Assembly (NCBI RefSeq): GCF_003991905.1
Contig: NZ_RSCL01000012.1
Coordinates: 269,509 to 333,508 of the forward strand
DNA: 64,000 nucleotides
DNA from: Dulcicalothrix desertica PCC 7102
GTDB taxonomy: Bacteria; Cyanobacteriota; Cyanobacteriia; Cyanobacteriales; Nostocaceae
Direction: 5' to 3'
In this document: positions 34,300 through 43,888 of the stretch, piece by piece
Position numbering within the stretch: the first letter of the stretch is position 1
Layout of the letters: each line of letters begins with the position of its first letter
Translations under genes and position numbers: made by a program
Notes under the pieces: model-generated
What the model was told of the DNA's origin: nothing
Databases searched by the model: none
The model's input: the letters and a program-made list of their open reading frames with translations, nothing else

Positions 34300-35182
34300 A
34301 TGCCATGTTTAAATCTATGTAATTCACCCGAATCGCAAGTCAAGCGTCAAATCAATAATGCGATAACACGTTTCTATGTTTGAATGAGCGTACACAATAA
34401 TTAATTGGTAGTGGTAATTAATTAAATTACTTACTACCTACTATTTATTGTCAAAATTAAGATTTGTGCGGACTTTACAAGTGCAAGGAATATTGTTAGA
34501 CGGTCATCTAAATTACGGTCATAATGTGCGTCGGGAAAATAATGATTAATCATAGAAAACTATGCTTATCATTAACTTCACCAATATAAGTACAAGTTGT
34601 CTGCCACCAACTTAATCTTGTTATATCGTATCTACGAAAATCTGACACCCTTCAAAAGCTCTTTAAGCGGCTATTCTACGACAAGCACAATACGTAGCAG
34701 GTTGATATTTATACAAAATTTGCGGATATACTACATAGCAAAAAAACAAATCCACACGATAATGTGAAAATTGCGCTCTTGTAATATGAAGTTTCGGTAA
34801 ATAGACCAAATACAGTCGGACTCGAAGTTTTGACAATTTTTATGCAAATATTACTCTTACCCGATTAAATACAAAACTCATACTATAGACATACTTATTT
34901 ATAAGCTAACTTTATACTGATATTTATTTGACTCAAAAAATACATTTTGAGTGAATATACTGAATTTGAGAAATTTACCTAAAAGTTTAGAAACTTTACA
35001 AACTTTCTAAAATCACATTTATATGCGTTAGCAAAATTAGTTATTCTATCCGTAATTGCTCGGATACTTGCTGTTTAGTTACTCTTAGAACACAAAATCA
35101 AACTAACAGCAACTAGCTTGATAGTAAATGTATCATTTAAAAATTACAGTGTTAATGTACATGAATCAAGGCTAAAGTTCTT
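34300..35182. other. AT-rich non-coding region of 880 bp
   Basis: The longest gene-free stretch inside the element. No ORF with coding character. It holds AT-rich short inverted repeats (for example TTTAGAAA at about 34986 with TTTCTAAA at about 35005) and no GGCGCC. It could be an origin or a spacer between modules; I see no iterons. Confidence 0.5.
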
Positions 35183-36979
35183 TTACCAAACTTCTTCTTC
35201 AGGGGTAACTAACTGAATTTCCTCAGTTTGACTACTAACAGTGGACGGTGCCAAAAGTTGGGAAGCGATGTGTTTTCTCAAATCAATAGCAGCATCTAAC
35301 TGATTGATATCAACTTGAGGGGAACGTGCAATTAGTCGTGGACAAAGTTGCTGCTCCCAAAGTTCTTCACTTTTTACGATTCGATTGATGTCTGATTGGG
35401 GAATAGGAATTGTTAATGGGTAAGGAATAGAACCCTCCTTTGCAGATGAGTAACCAGGATTGGTAATAACGCATTTACCTTGCGGGAAGCGCATAATCTC
35501 ATCAGGAGTTATAATAGGCATTGCTTGTAAGTTGTCGGTCATTGTAATGGTTTGACCATCTTTAGAATTGCTAATAGATTTATTTTTAACAATAATGTCC
35601 TTGTTGCCGAAGGATTGAGAAAATTTTTCCGCAGTAGAATAATTGGCAGGGTTATATAAAATTTTGGTACTACAGGCACTGGTAATAGCAGCAGCTAAAT
35701 TCTCTCCATATGCATTGGCTAATTGTTCGAGTGACTGAACACCCAACACAAAACAGGCGCCGTTACTTCTATATTCATTAATCCAATGGGGTAATGCTTT
35801 TAGATACAATGATGGTAGCTCATCAATGAAAATTCCAATTGGGTCGGTACGTGGTGTAGATAAGTTGCTAACAATTGTCATATGTAAAGCAGCAGCTAGC
35901 AGTGGTCCAACGACATCGCGTCTAGCATCATCTAATTTAAAAATTAGTATTTGTCGCCCTGACAGTTTGGTAGGTATAGTACTTTTACCAATAAAGCTGG
36001 GAAGTAAAGAACGTTGAATAAAACCAGAAAATATTCCTACGGTCGTTGTATCGATGCTGGCTATAGTTTTCTCGCTGTCTTTGGCTTTAAGATATTGTTG
36101 AAACGAAGCTGCAACCCAACGAGAAACTTTTCCCGCTTGCACTGCGCTTTGCAGTTTATTAGTAAATTCATCAATCGACTGAATACAGTAAACCGTTGCT
36201 AAATCTGGACAATCACTGCTTTTAGCTAACTGAATTAACGCTTTTGCGAGTAAGTCAGCGGCTTTAGAGAAAAACTCATCGCCTTTACCACTACCACCAG
36301 CGTTTGCATTAATAACCTGTGCAATTTGTGCTGCTGTCACTGCATCCTCTTGATTCTCCATGAAATCGAGAGGATTTATCACCTCACTATAAGGTTCACC
36401 GGGGGCAAAGATTCGGACATCATACCCATATCTAGCTGCAAGCGGCGCCAGTAACTTCATTTGGTCGCCCTTTTTATCGTAAACAATCAAAGGAAACCCT
36501 TGTATCATGCAACTTTCAGCCATACGGTCAATTGTGCCATAAGTTTTTCCAGAACCTGGGGCGCCTAATACAAGGGTAGAACGTTCAGCATGAGGAATCC
36601 AAACTGTGGGTGAGGCGCCGAGAAATGTTTGAAAAACGGCGCCTGCTTCTATGAGATTTCCAGAAAACCAGTAATGGGGAGAACCGCACCAAAAGCAAAC
36701 TTTATTGTGCTTACGCTCTCGAATTTGTTTCAGGGCAAGAAAAGTTGCTGCTACTTTTTCTGTTCGCCCTACAATTCTTCCGGTGGAAATCTTACCACTT
36801 TTACCATTTCCAAATTGACTCAGCAAAATCAGAAAAACTAAACCCCCTAACATTAAGAGCGCTTCAGGATTTGCAAAAGTTTTAAACAGTCCTTGAATGT
36901 CAAAGCCTGATTTGTAAGAGTTTGCTGGCTCAATTACAGTTTGATAGGTGGTTTTATTTGATGCAAATTGATATGTCAT
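35183..36979 (-). CDS. Type IV coupling protein (VirD4/TraD-like)
   Basis: 598 residues. An N-terminal membrane segment (LLMLGGLVFLILLSQFG, residues about 40-56) precedes the motor domain with Walker A TLVLGAPGSGKTYGT (about residues 142-156), Walker B IGIFIDELPSLYL and the following QSLEQLANAYG, all typical of the TraD/TraG/VirD4 family with a TraM-recognition region. It hands the relaxase-DNA complex to the secretion channel. It is last in a minus-strand run with the lipoprotein and the transglycosylase-like gene (7-bp gap to the former). Confidence 0.88.
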   Translation of the reverse strand: MTYQFASNKTTYQTVIEPANSYKSGFDIQGLFKTFANPEALLMLGGLVFLILLSQFGNGKSGKISTGRIVGRTEKVAATFLALKQIRERKHNKVCFWCGSPHYWFSGNLIEAGAVFQTFLGASPTVWIPHAERSTLVLGAPGSGKTYGTIDRMAESCMIQGFPLIVYDKKGDQMKLLAPLAARYGYDVRIFAPGEPYSEVINPLDFMENQEDAVTAAQIAQVINANAGGSGKGDEFFSKAADLLAKALIQLAKSSDCPDLATVYCIQSIDEFTNKLQSAVQAGKVSRWVAASFQQYLKAKDSEKTIASIDTTTVGIFSGFIQRSLLPSFIGKSTIPTKLSGRQILIFKLDDARRDVVGPLLAAALHMTIVSNLSTPRTDPIGIFIDELPSLYLKALPHWINEYRSNGACFVLGVQSLEQLANAYGENLAAAITSACSTKILYNPANYSTAEKFSQSFGNKDIIVKNKSISNSKDGQTITMTDNLQAMPIITPDEIMRFPQGKCVITNPGYSSAKEGSIPYPLTIPIPQSDINRIVKSEELWEQQLCPRLIARSPQVDINQLDAAIDLRKHIASQLLAPSTVSSQTEEIQLVTPEEEVW

Positions 36980-36985
36980 TTGCGC

Positions 36986-37546
36986 TTATACTTTTATTAG
37001 CGTATTTTCAACAGGCTGGTAATCGTTACCATTAAAGCAATAGATTAACTTTTGTACAGTTGTGTTGTTGATAACTTGTTGAACATCTAAACAAGGTAAA
37101 CCAGAAGAGTTTTTTGAATCATCATTTACTAATGTGATTAAATGCTTACCTGGTAAGACGTTCGGTTGTAAGTATAAGTTAAGCACCTGCTTTGAACCTT
37201 GACCATCACTCAAATATCCAGCATATAAGCAGCCAAGTTCTCCGCACAAATTGGGAGAATTGAAGTTAAATATATACAAGTTATTCTTTTCTCTTGTTGG
37301 AATAACAGCAACTTTGATTGCATTGATTTGAGTAGATGGTAGGATTGTATTTTGAGTAGTAGCTGATAAAAGCAGTGATTTGGGAACTGCATTAGTATTT
37401 TGCCAATTTAAAGAAGTTCCTGAAGTATTATCATTACTGCAACCACTAAGGAATAAGCTTGCTATTAGTAAAGAAAATCCTAAAGCTAGGTAAAAGTAGC
37501 GCACTAAACGCACTACTTTTATAGAAACAACAGAATTTAGTTTCAT
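36986..37546 (-). CDS. Putative conjugation lipoprotein
   Basis: 186 residues from ATG 37546 (MKLNSVVS); ATG 37555 would overlap the upstream gene by 7 bases. The signal peptide is ALGFSLLIASLFLSGCS with lipobox LSGC, so it should be a lipoprotein. Later segments (NLCGELGCLYAGYLSDG, GLPCLDVQQVINN, LIYCFNGNDYQP) contain four cysteines that could pair. Its place between the coupling protein and a muramidase-like protein suggests an outer-envelope part of the transfer apparatus, comparable in position though not in sequence to VirB7. Confidence 0.65.
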   Translation of the reverse strand: MKLNSVVSIKVVRLVRYFYLALGFSLLIASLFLSGCSNDNTSGTSLNWQNTNAVPKSLLLSATTQNTILPSTQINAIKVAVIPTREKNNLYIFNFNSPNLCGELGCLYAGYLSDGQGSKQVLNLYLQPNVLPGKHLITLVNDDSKNSSGLPCLDVQQVINNTTVQKLIYCFNGNDYQPVENTLIKV

Positions 37547-37548
37547 GA

Positions 37549-39375
37549 TTAGCATCCAGATGCAATATCTTTGTAGCGTTGTAATACATCGCTGGCATAA
37601 TTTTTCACAGATACCCTACCAAAAATATCCTTAGCATTGCTATCAACTTGCGATGAATCTCCACCAAAATACTTTTGAGCCACTCGTTCAACTAAGCGTT
37701 CAGAAGAAAAGCTATTTTTGGTTGTTGGGTCAATTTCTTTGGATGTACTATTAACTTTATCTCTTATGCGAGTCTCAAATACCGCATCTTGAGCAGCAGG
37801 GGGGAAGAATTGAAACAACTCAGATGAATCCGGTTTATAACCCCCAGATAGTTTGGCTAAAAACTCTTTACCTCCTTCAACTTGAGTTACTTGCTGCTGT
37901 ACATCAGGGTCGTAACTTTTGGCTTGATACTTACCCAAAGCAATACCACAATCAGCCTCGCCATCAACACAAGTGTAAGTTCCAACTGCGTTATAATCAC
38001 CATTCCTACTTTCAACATCATTTATTGATTTACTCAGCGCTGCTACATTAACTCCTTGAATAGTTTCTGTTGGTTGACAATTTTTTTGAGCGGGACTTTG
38101 TACAACTTCGGAGTTTGGTGAGTTAGTGGCGCCTGTTCTGGTCTTGATGTTACTGTTTTGTGTTTGAATACTAGTTGGAGCAATACTATCTGAGGCGCCG
38201 ATAAAGATTGGTGCATTGACTCTATATGTCATAAATGGAACAGGTCCAATAAAATAAGGAGTGGCGCCACAAATATTTTTAAACCGGAAGAACAAAGCAG
38301 TATCAACGGTATCGGTTTTCTCATCCGGTTCCATTACTACTACCTTGAAAGCACTACCAAAAGGCAACCTTCCCGTAGGTTCTTTACCACCATTTACAGA
38401 TTTCAAACAGCCCCAACCGCCATCAACTTTTTGATACTTACCACTAATCCATGAGCGTCCTTCAAATTCTCCCCTAATATTACGCCCTGAATTCTCCAAA
38501 TCGTCGAGTTCAATATAAGGACAACTTTGCCCAGAACAAGGAACAGCAAAACCAGCCACATCTGAACCTGATACTGTTCTTTGGCGCCGTTTTTCTGCTT
38601 GACCCCAGATCAAGTCTATCCTCGCTACGGTATTACCAGACTCAGTGAGCTTTATAGGAAATGAAGCTAAAGATAAAGAATTGAGTAGAGGTACATCTTT
38701 AATTAAACTATTTTGCCAACCAGTAAAGTTAGATAATTGTACTGTCTCAATGCCTGGTATATCAGCAACGGTGTAGGGTGATAAGTCAATTTGGTTAAGC
38801 TTTAACTTTTCCAATGCCGAATCAGGCGCCAGAATTTCTCTTAGTGGACTGTTTAGATTTGTTTGAGGAGACTTAGTTTGTAACAGTTTCGCAATTGGTG
38901 GAACTTGTGCTGCACTCTTGGATTCCAAGGACGGTACAGCATCTACTAACTCTTGAAGAGTTTGTTGTCCCGTCTTTGGGAAGCTATCCAAACTAAACGT
39001 ATCTAAATCAGGATAATTAAGAGTTTGAGCAATCGTATTCAAACTTAACAAATCCGGTCGTAGCGCTTCATCAATATCACCCAATGTTAAATATTTATCC
39101 GGTGTATCTCCTTGGCGCCACTTCCTATCTATTCCATTAACATTAATCGAACCGCTTTCTGTGATAGCAGGCATCCTGCTAAACGATATTTGACTCCAGT
39201 CTGGCAATAGGACATTAGTATTTCCAGAAGTAGTGAGAGTACGAGTCGGCAAATCCCGCTTCTGCGTCGAGTCAACTTGAGCATTGGACATAACAAAGTG
39301 CCAAGGTTTAAGCCAAAATATGATTATCAAACAGACAGAGAATGTAAGTAAGGCTCCAAATCGAAATATTTTCAT
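37549..39375 (-). CDS. Transglycosylase-like protein with N-terminal anchor
   Basis: 608 residues. Residues about 8-25 (LLTFSVCLIIIFWLKPWHF) form a signal anchor. A long Ser/Pro-rich middle contains repeated statements of the LNSLSLASF type, and the C-terminal 160 residues (LSKSINDVESRNGDYNAVGTY, then DCGIALGKYQAK, YFGGDSS, DIFGRVSVKNYASDVLQRY) resemble the fold of lytic transglycosylases, with E in DVESR as the candidate catalytic Glu. By position it takes the role of VirB1, opening peptidoglycan for the channel. Four Cys occur near the middle. The enzymatic call is an inference. Confidence 0.6.
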   Translation of the reverse strand: MKIFRFGALLTFSVCLIIIFWLKPWHFVMSNAQVDSTQKRDLPTRTLTTSGNTNVLLPDWSQISFSRMPAITESGSINVNGIDRKWRQGDTPDKYLTLGDIDEALRPDLLSLNTIAQTLNYPDLDTFSLDSFPKTGQQTLQELVDAVPSLESKSAAQVPPIAKLLQTKSPQTNLNSPLREILAPDSALEKLKLNQIDLSPYTVADIPGIETVQLSNFTGWQNSLIKDVPLLNSLSLASFPIKLTESGNTVARIDLIWGQAEKRRQRTVSGSDVAGFAVPCSGQSCPYIELDDLENSGRNIRGEFEGRSWISGKYQKVDGGWGCLKSVNGGKEPTGRLPFGSAFKVVVMEPDEKTDTVDTALFFRFKNICGATPYFIGPVPFMTYRVNAPIFIGASDSIAPTSIQTQNSNIKTRTGATNSPNSEVVQSPAQKNCQPTETIQGVNVAALSKSINDVESRNGDYNAVGTYTCVDGEADCGIALGKYQAKSYDPDVQQQVTQVEGGKEFLAKLSGGYKPDSSELFQFFPPAAQDAVFETRIRDKVNSTSKEIDPTTKNSFSSERLVERVAQKYFGGDSSQVDSNAKDIFGRVSVKNYASDVLQRYKDIASGC

Positions 39376-39474
39376 AAATCACTTAATTATAGATTTATGA
39401 AAAATTATCGATGATTTCTATAATATCCGTACTCGACTCGAGACGTAAGCAAACATGTTTTTGGTATAGATTAT

Positions 39475-41148
39475 TTATTCAGCAAGCGATAATTCCTCCA
39501 CAGGTACATAATTAGCATAGTATTCAAGCTTTGCCTCCGAACCTTCTATCTTAGAAATCACAAAGGGTTGCCAACTTTGTAAGTGTGGGTGACAATTATC
39601 CCAGATTACTGTATCTCCGACTTTCAAATTACTAAGAGAGTCTGAACTTAAAGTTGTGTCTGATATTTCTGATTCAACTTCTACCTTTTCATTACTGCTC
39701 TCAAATTCGTGCTTCAGTTCATGTATTCGCGCTTTTTGCTCCGAGTCAAGTAATTCCCAGGACAGTAATTTCAAATCTTTTGGGCAATTTTGCATTATAG
39801 CCACTACTTCTTCTGACCAGGTTTCAAGACCGGATAAATATTCTGCAATTATTACCGCTTCTTCTAGTATTGAATCGGCATCACTACTGACTTCTGAATC
39901 GGCACCACTATCAAATACGACTACTGACTCATTAATGTCCGAACTATTAACATCGTTGTGAGCTTCTAAATTGGCGCCATTATCAAATGCTTTTACTGTC
40001 TCTATAACATCTACATTATTAACCTCACTATTGACTTCTGAATCGGCACCAGTATCAAACACAACTACTGACTCACTAATGTTCGAGCTATTAACATCGT
40101 TGTGAGCTTCTTCGGCACCATTATCAAATGCTGCTACTGGCTCAACAACATCTATATTATTAATCTCACTGTTGGCTTCTGAATCGGCGCCACTATTAAA
40201 CACGACTACTGACTCATTGATGTCCAAGCCATTAATATTGTTATCAACTTTTTTTGCAGCTTCATCGCAGCTTACTACTATTGGCTCACTAACATCCGAA
40301 TTATGAACTTCCGAATCTAATTTTGCTTCCTGTAATTCTTCGCTATTAGATGATTGTGATTGAGTGTCTGTGTTAGTAGAAGTAGAGTTAGGCGCCTCAA
40401 CGCTGCCATTCGTATTAATTCTTTCAAAATCGAAAAGGCTTTTTCTTAAACCATCGTTTAACTCTTGAGAATTTCTTATCCGCACTAACTCTCCTGACTC
40501 GTAAGCTTCAACTAGCGACATTGCTTGTCTAACAACAGTTTGGGGAAGTACACCTTTTTCTTTGACGATTCTTTGTATAGTAGTACCAGTGAATTCATCT
40601 TCCTCATGGATAGACCCAATTTGGCAATACCTCTTGCCTGATATATTACGGCGCCAAACACTAACCTTTTCTTTAGTGGTATCCGAATTATTGTCATCCG
40701 AGGTTTCTTCTTTTTTAGGTTTACGACTAAGTTTGATTAAGTCGCGTACTCTTTTTTGAGTAATATTAGTCTCGTTTTTAAGCTGCTCAATCACTGGTTG
40801 GTACTTTTTGCTATTTTTAGCAAGCAAAAATATTGTGTCAGGTTCAACCAAAGCTAAATCTAATGGTTCAAAGCCAACGAATGTCTTACCAACCTTTACA
40901 TACTTCTTGTCCTCTCCTTCCAAATCCAGAGATACAACTACTTTTTTATACTCCTTTCTCTTCAGTATACGCTCTTGCTCTTCCAGGTAAAAAGAGACCT
41001 CAATAATATTCATACTGCCTCGTTGCAATTTCCTTGAGGCTTCAGCATACTCATATAGTACATATGGTTTGTTGATGTACTGCTCTAAATTAACTTCTCC
41101 CAATGCTGGCGAGTCGTTAATTACGTCGAAGGTTTGATTTTGTGCCAT
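39475..41148 (-). CDS. Acidic repetitive protein of the transfer region
   Basis: 557 residues from ATG 41148 (MAQNQTFDV), which has GGAGG eleven bases upstream; the frame is open to 41229 through an operator-like repeat. The N-terminal 200 residues are ordered (SMNIIEVSFYLEEQERILKR, KYQPVIEQLKNETNITQKRV, TIQRIVKEKGVLPQTVVRQA) with a helix-turn-helix look. Residues about 300-440 hold tandem units of about 20 residues of the type SDINESVVVFDSGADSE and VDVIEPVAAFDNGAE. The C-terminus (KVGDTVIWDNCHPHLQSWQPFVISKI) looks like a small beta-barrel. Function unknown; possibly a DNA-binding regulator or partition-type protein. Confidence 0.6.
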   Translation of the reverse strand: MAQNQTFDVINDSPALGEVNLEQYINKPYVLYEYAEASRKLQRGSMNIIEVSFYLEEQERILKRKEYKKVVVSLDLEGEDKKYVKVGKTFVGFEPLDLALVEPDTIFLLAKNSKKYQPVIEQLKNETNITQKRVRDLIKLSRKPKKEETSDDNNSDTTKEKVSVWRRNISGKRYCQIGSIHEEDEFTGTTIQRIVKEKGVLPQTVVRQAMSLVEAYESGELVRIRNSQELNDGLRKSLFDFERINTNGSVEAPNSTSTNTDTQSQSSNSEELQEAKLDSEVHNSDVSEPIVVSCDEAAKKVDNNINGLDINESVVVFNSGADSEANSEINNIDVVEPVAAFDNGAEEAHNDVNSSNISESVVVFDTGADSEVNSEVNNVDVIETVKAFDNGANLEAHNDVNSSDINESVVVFDSGADSEVSSDADSILEEAVIIAEYLSGLETWSEEVVAIMQNCPKDLKLLSWELLDSEQKARIHELKHEFESSNEKVEVESEISDTTLSSDSLSNLKVGDTVIWDNCHPHLQSWQPFVISKIEGSEAKLEYYANYVPVEELSLAE

Positions 41149-41194
41149 TATATGTTCATAGCCTCCAAAGCAAGTTTGTATTGTTGTGGTGGAA

Positions 41195-41233
41195 GCAGTT
41201 GAAACGAGAACATAGAAATCGCGTTTCAACTGC
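41195..41233. promoter_or_regulatory. Perfect 12-bp inverted repeat, candidate operator
   Basis: GCAGTTGAAACG (41195-41206) and CGTTTCAACTGC (41222-41233) are exact complements with a 15-nt spacer, just upstream of the 41148 start and on the side of the divergent XRE gene. Confidence 0.65.
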
Positions 41234-41236
41234 GAG

Positions 41237-41279
41237 CGTCAAACATGGATAAACCTTTGTCAGAGGTTTTTGTTTGACG
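41237..41279. promoter_or_regulatory. Second inverted repeat in the divergent region
   Basis: CGTCAAAC (41237-41244) and GTTTGACG (41272-41279) are exact complements and enclose a smaller AAACCT/AGGTTT stem. Together with the previous repeat it fills the space between divergent genes. Confidence 0.5.
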
Positions 41280-41474
41280 TTGAATTAAATTTGTCGAAAG
41301 CGACTGCTGAATTCTTGCAGGAATGGCGGTCGTCTTTATTTTGTCTTCACATAATTATATCGTGCATTCTGCAATACACATTAATAGATATGTATTTCTT
41401 TACAGTGAAAGGTTAGGAGAAGTAGAATTGAGATAAACAAATTTCATACATAGTTTTATTAGTTGTTAAATTTG

Positions 41475-41753
41475 ATGCAAGTAACACTTACGGTCAACAT
41501 TGAAGGTTTGGGTGCCAAAATCAGACAGGCTAGGGAGTCTAAAGGGCTGAAGCCAACATGGGTTGCAGCTCAGGCTGGTATGAGTGTGCCTAATTTATAC
41601 CGAATTGAAGTCGAAGATTCTAAGTCCATTCCGCTTGATACATTAAAAAGGCTTAGTCATGCAGTCGGTATCGATTTTGTTGGTATTGATGTCAAAAATG
41701 CTCTAATTGAGGATTTTGATATTTCTACTCCTACTGCTGCCCAAAAATCTTGA
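41475..41753 (+). CDS. XRE-family transcriptional regulator
   Basis: 92 residues from ATG 41475 (MQVTLTVNIEG); ATG 41463 is also in frame. The Cro/CI helix-turn-helix is GLGAKIRQARESKGLKPTWVAAQAGMS, then VPNLYRIEVEDSKSIPLDTL and LSHAVGIDF. It is divergent from the 41148 gene across two inverted repeats and could control the transfer operon. Confidence 0.85.
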   Translation: MQVTLTVNIEGLGAKIRQARESKGLKPTWVAAQAGMSVPNLYRIEVEDSKSIPLDTLKRLSHAVGIDFVGIDVKNALIEDFDISTPTAAQKS

Positions 41754-42020
41754 ATTTACTTGTGTTTGGTTGAAAAACCTCGCAATTCTACCTCCTACTT
41801 ACAAAGAAAAATTTCTATTAACTTATTTATTCGCTGGGCGCCTGGGTTCAAACTGGGCCCCCTCTTTTTTGCGTATCAACCAATTTTTATCTATTTCTAT
41901 TATATTATTTTCAGCGAATAAAAAATATATTCAAACATAACAATATTGCATTAATGCATAAAATGTATGAGTTATAGCAAAAGTTGTATGATTGGAACAT
42001 ATGGGGGTACGATAGGAACC

Positions 42021-42293
42021 ATGAAAAAGTTGTATTGTCGCTTAGGCGTGTTGATGGCAGAAAAAGACCCGCAGTTGTCTCAAAGGCAGCTAGCTAAAGA
42101 AGTAGGACTCGACATTACGACCATCAACCGTTTATTTACAAACAATTTTGGTCGAGTCGATATTGCTACGGTAGAAGCATTATGTAACTACTTTGACAAA
42201 GGAGTAGGTGAATTATTTGAAATGAGAAAACCAGAAGATATCCCGCAGAGAAAGATACGTAAACGTTCCACACTTGATACGGCACCATTATAA
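42021..42293 (+). CDS. XRE-family transcriptional regulator
   Basis: 91 residues if started at ATG 42021 (MKKLYCRLGVL); the frame is open from ATG 41967. The helix-turn-helix is LSQRQLAKEVGLDITTINRLFTN, then GRVDIATVEALCNYFDKGVGELFE, of the phage-type Cro/CI family. The basic tail (RKIRKRSTLD) follows. Together with the previous gene it makes a two-regulator plus-strand island between two minus-strand transfer blocks. It converges with the AAA+ gene. Confidence 0.85.
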   Translation: MKKLYCRLGVLMAEKDPQLSQRQLAKEVGLDITTINRLFTNNFGRVDIATVEALCNYFDKGVGELFEMRKPEDIPQRKIRKRSTLDTAPL

Positions 42294-42320
42294 GTTGCTT
42301 AAATGTAGCTAATATCACTT

Positions 42321-43886
42321 TTAACTACCAAACAAAACGGTTGGCGCCTTAGCCCATCTACTTTTATCAGGCGATGCGGCAGGGCGTGCATAAAAAGCCT
42401 TGTTACGAATCTCAACAATTTTGTCCTCCTCTCGAATCATGCTGGGGGTAAAATTATGTCGTTGTTCAATAAAATCTCCCACTGTTACTTGTAAGGATGT
42501 ACTAGCAAGTTTTTCGCCTAAAAATTGCTTACTGTTTCGGTAAAAAGAATTTTCTGCGGTTTTTCTGACAATAAGAGCGATTTCAGCAGGAGTTAAGAGT
42601 CTAGTTTCTCCTAGCAGGCGCCACCAGTCTTTATCGCTAAAATCTAAACCTGGAAAGTATTTTGCTAGGTGCAACTTGAATATTTCGTACCTGGCGCCAG
42701 CGTGAGGCAGGTCTACAAAAATAATGTCATCAAAACGACGCACCAGTTCAGGGGGTAAAAATTCTAATCTATTGACTGTTGCCATTACCAGTACTTGAGA
42801 GGTTCTCTCTTGCATCCAAGTCAGCAACTTTCCTGCTAATTGACGAGATATTCCACCATCGTTATCTGAGTCAAAACCAGCGAAACCTTTATCAAAATCG
42901 TCAAAATATAGAACTAAACCATGTTCCCCGTTCGCATCACAGAATTTTAGAAACTCGCGTAAATTTTTTCTTGACTCAAAAGCTGTGGCGCCACGCAGTC
43001 CTGACCAGTCGGCAGCAACCAGTGGCACACCCATCTTTTTCGCTGCGAGTTTTGCACTTAAGGATTTACCAGTACCAGGAGGTCCCCATAAAATCATTCC
43101 TTTTGGGAATTTCAGATTATGGTTTTTGGCTTCAGGTTTGAGTAAAGCTCCCGCGCGCTCTAGTATTTCCTCTAATAAATCTAAACCTCCAGCTTCTGGG
43201 ACATCCGGTGAGCTAATAAATTCAACTAAGAGTCCCTTCAACTTGTTCTTTTTATAAGTTAGGACTGCATCAACTAGTTCCTTGTTACTATTAATGGTTC
43301 TTGATAGTCGGGAGAGAGCCATTTCTAGTTCACCGCAAGGCAAACCTAGACAGCTTCGATAAAGATTTTCATCTTGCAAATCAAATTGACCTCCAAAAAG
43401 TTTCTTTACTATTTGCTGTAATTGTTCTGGACTAGTAAGCTCGTAAGCTAGAACTGGGATTAATGGCGCCAAATGTGCAGGTAGCTCGACATAAGTCTCT
43501 AAGCAAATAACAAACTGTTGTCTTGCACTTGTAGATAATTCGTAAAATAAATTACCAAGTATCGCTTGTGTATACTGGGGAACGGCGCCTGTAATAGCAT
43601 CTGGAGAAATTTCGCCTTCAAAGATAAATATCCCTGTTACATCAGCGTTTTCTAATAACCAAGCTAAACCCGAAGTACATTTAGTTGTTTGCCTGACAAG
43701 CTGTATTGATTGATTAACTTGCTGTAACTGCGTGTAACCTTGGTTCCAAAAATAGAGATTTTGTTCGCGACTGGTGGCAATTTGATATACGAATTCTAGT
43801 ATCTTCATTCGTTCGGTGACAGGCGCCTCAACTGCAACAACAGTTTGTCCGTGGTCAAATAGTATTGGTAAATCTCTAAACTGCAT
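42321..43886 (-). CDS. Ycf46-like AAA+ ATPase
   Basis: 521 residues. Residues about 1-230 form the Ycf46-type N-terminal region (IATSREQNLYFWNQGYTQL, LLENADVTGIFIFE, RSCLGLPCGELEMALSRL). The AAA+ module has Walker A LWGPPGTGKSLSAK, Walker B LVLYFDDFDKGF, sensor 1 MATVN and a second-region RRFDDIIFVDLP. Chromosomal Ycf46 has been linked to inorganic-carbon use, but plasmid copies have no known role. The gene is placed two bases from the membrane nuclease gene, inside the transfer region, so it may power or regulate some part of transfer. Confidence 0.85.
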   Translation of the reverse strand: MQFRDLPILFDHGQTVVAVEAPVTERMKILEFVYQIATSREQNLYFWNQGYTQLQQVNQSIQLVRQTTKCTSGLAWLLENADVTGIFIFEGEISPDAITGAVPQYTQAILGNLFYELSTSARQQFVICLETYVELPAHLAPLIPVLAYELTSPEQLQQIVKKLFGGQFDLQDENLYRSCLGLPCGELEMALSRLSRTINSNKELVDAVLTYKKNKLKGLLVEFISSPDVPEAGGLDLLEEILERAGALLKPEAKNHNLKFPKGMILWGPPGTGKSLSAKLAAKKMGVPLVAADWSGLRGATAFESRKNLREFLKFCDANGEHGLVLYFDDFDKGFAGFDSDNDGGISRQLAGKLLTWMQERTSQVLVMATVNRLEFLPPELVRRFDDIIFVDLPHAGARYEIFKLHLAKYFPGLDFSDKDWWRLLGETRLLTPAEIALIVRKTAENSFYRNSKQFLGEKLASTSLQVTVGDFIEQRHNFTPSMIREEDKIVEIRNKAFYARPAASPDKSRWAKAPTVLFGS

Positions 43887-43888
43887 AA

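Noticed and set aside
34300..35182. Possible iteron origin
   Set aside because: No repeated iterons of consistent sequence and spacing were seen; only AT-rich short inverted repeats.
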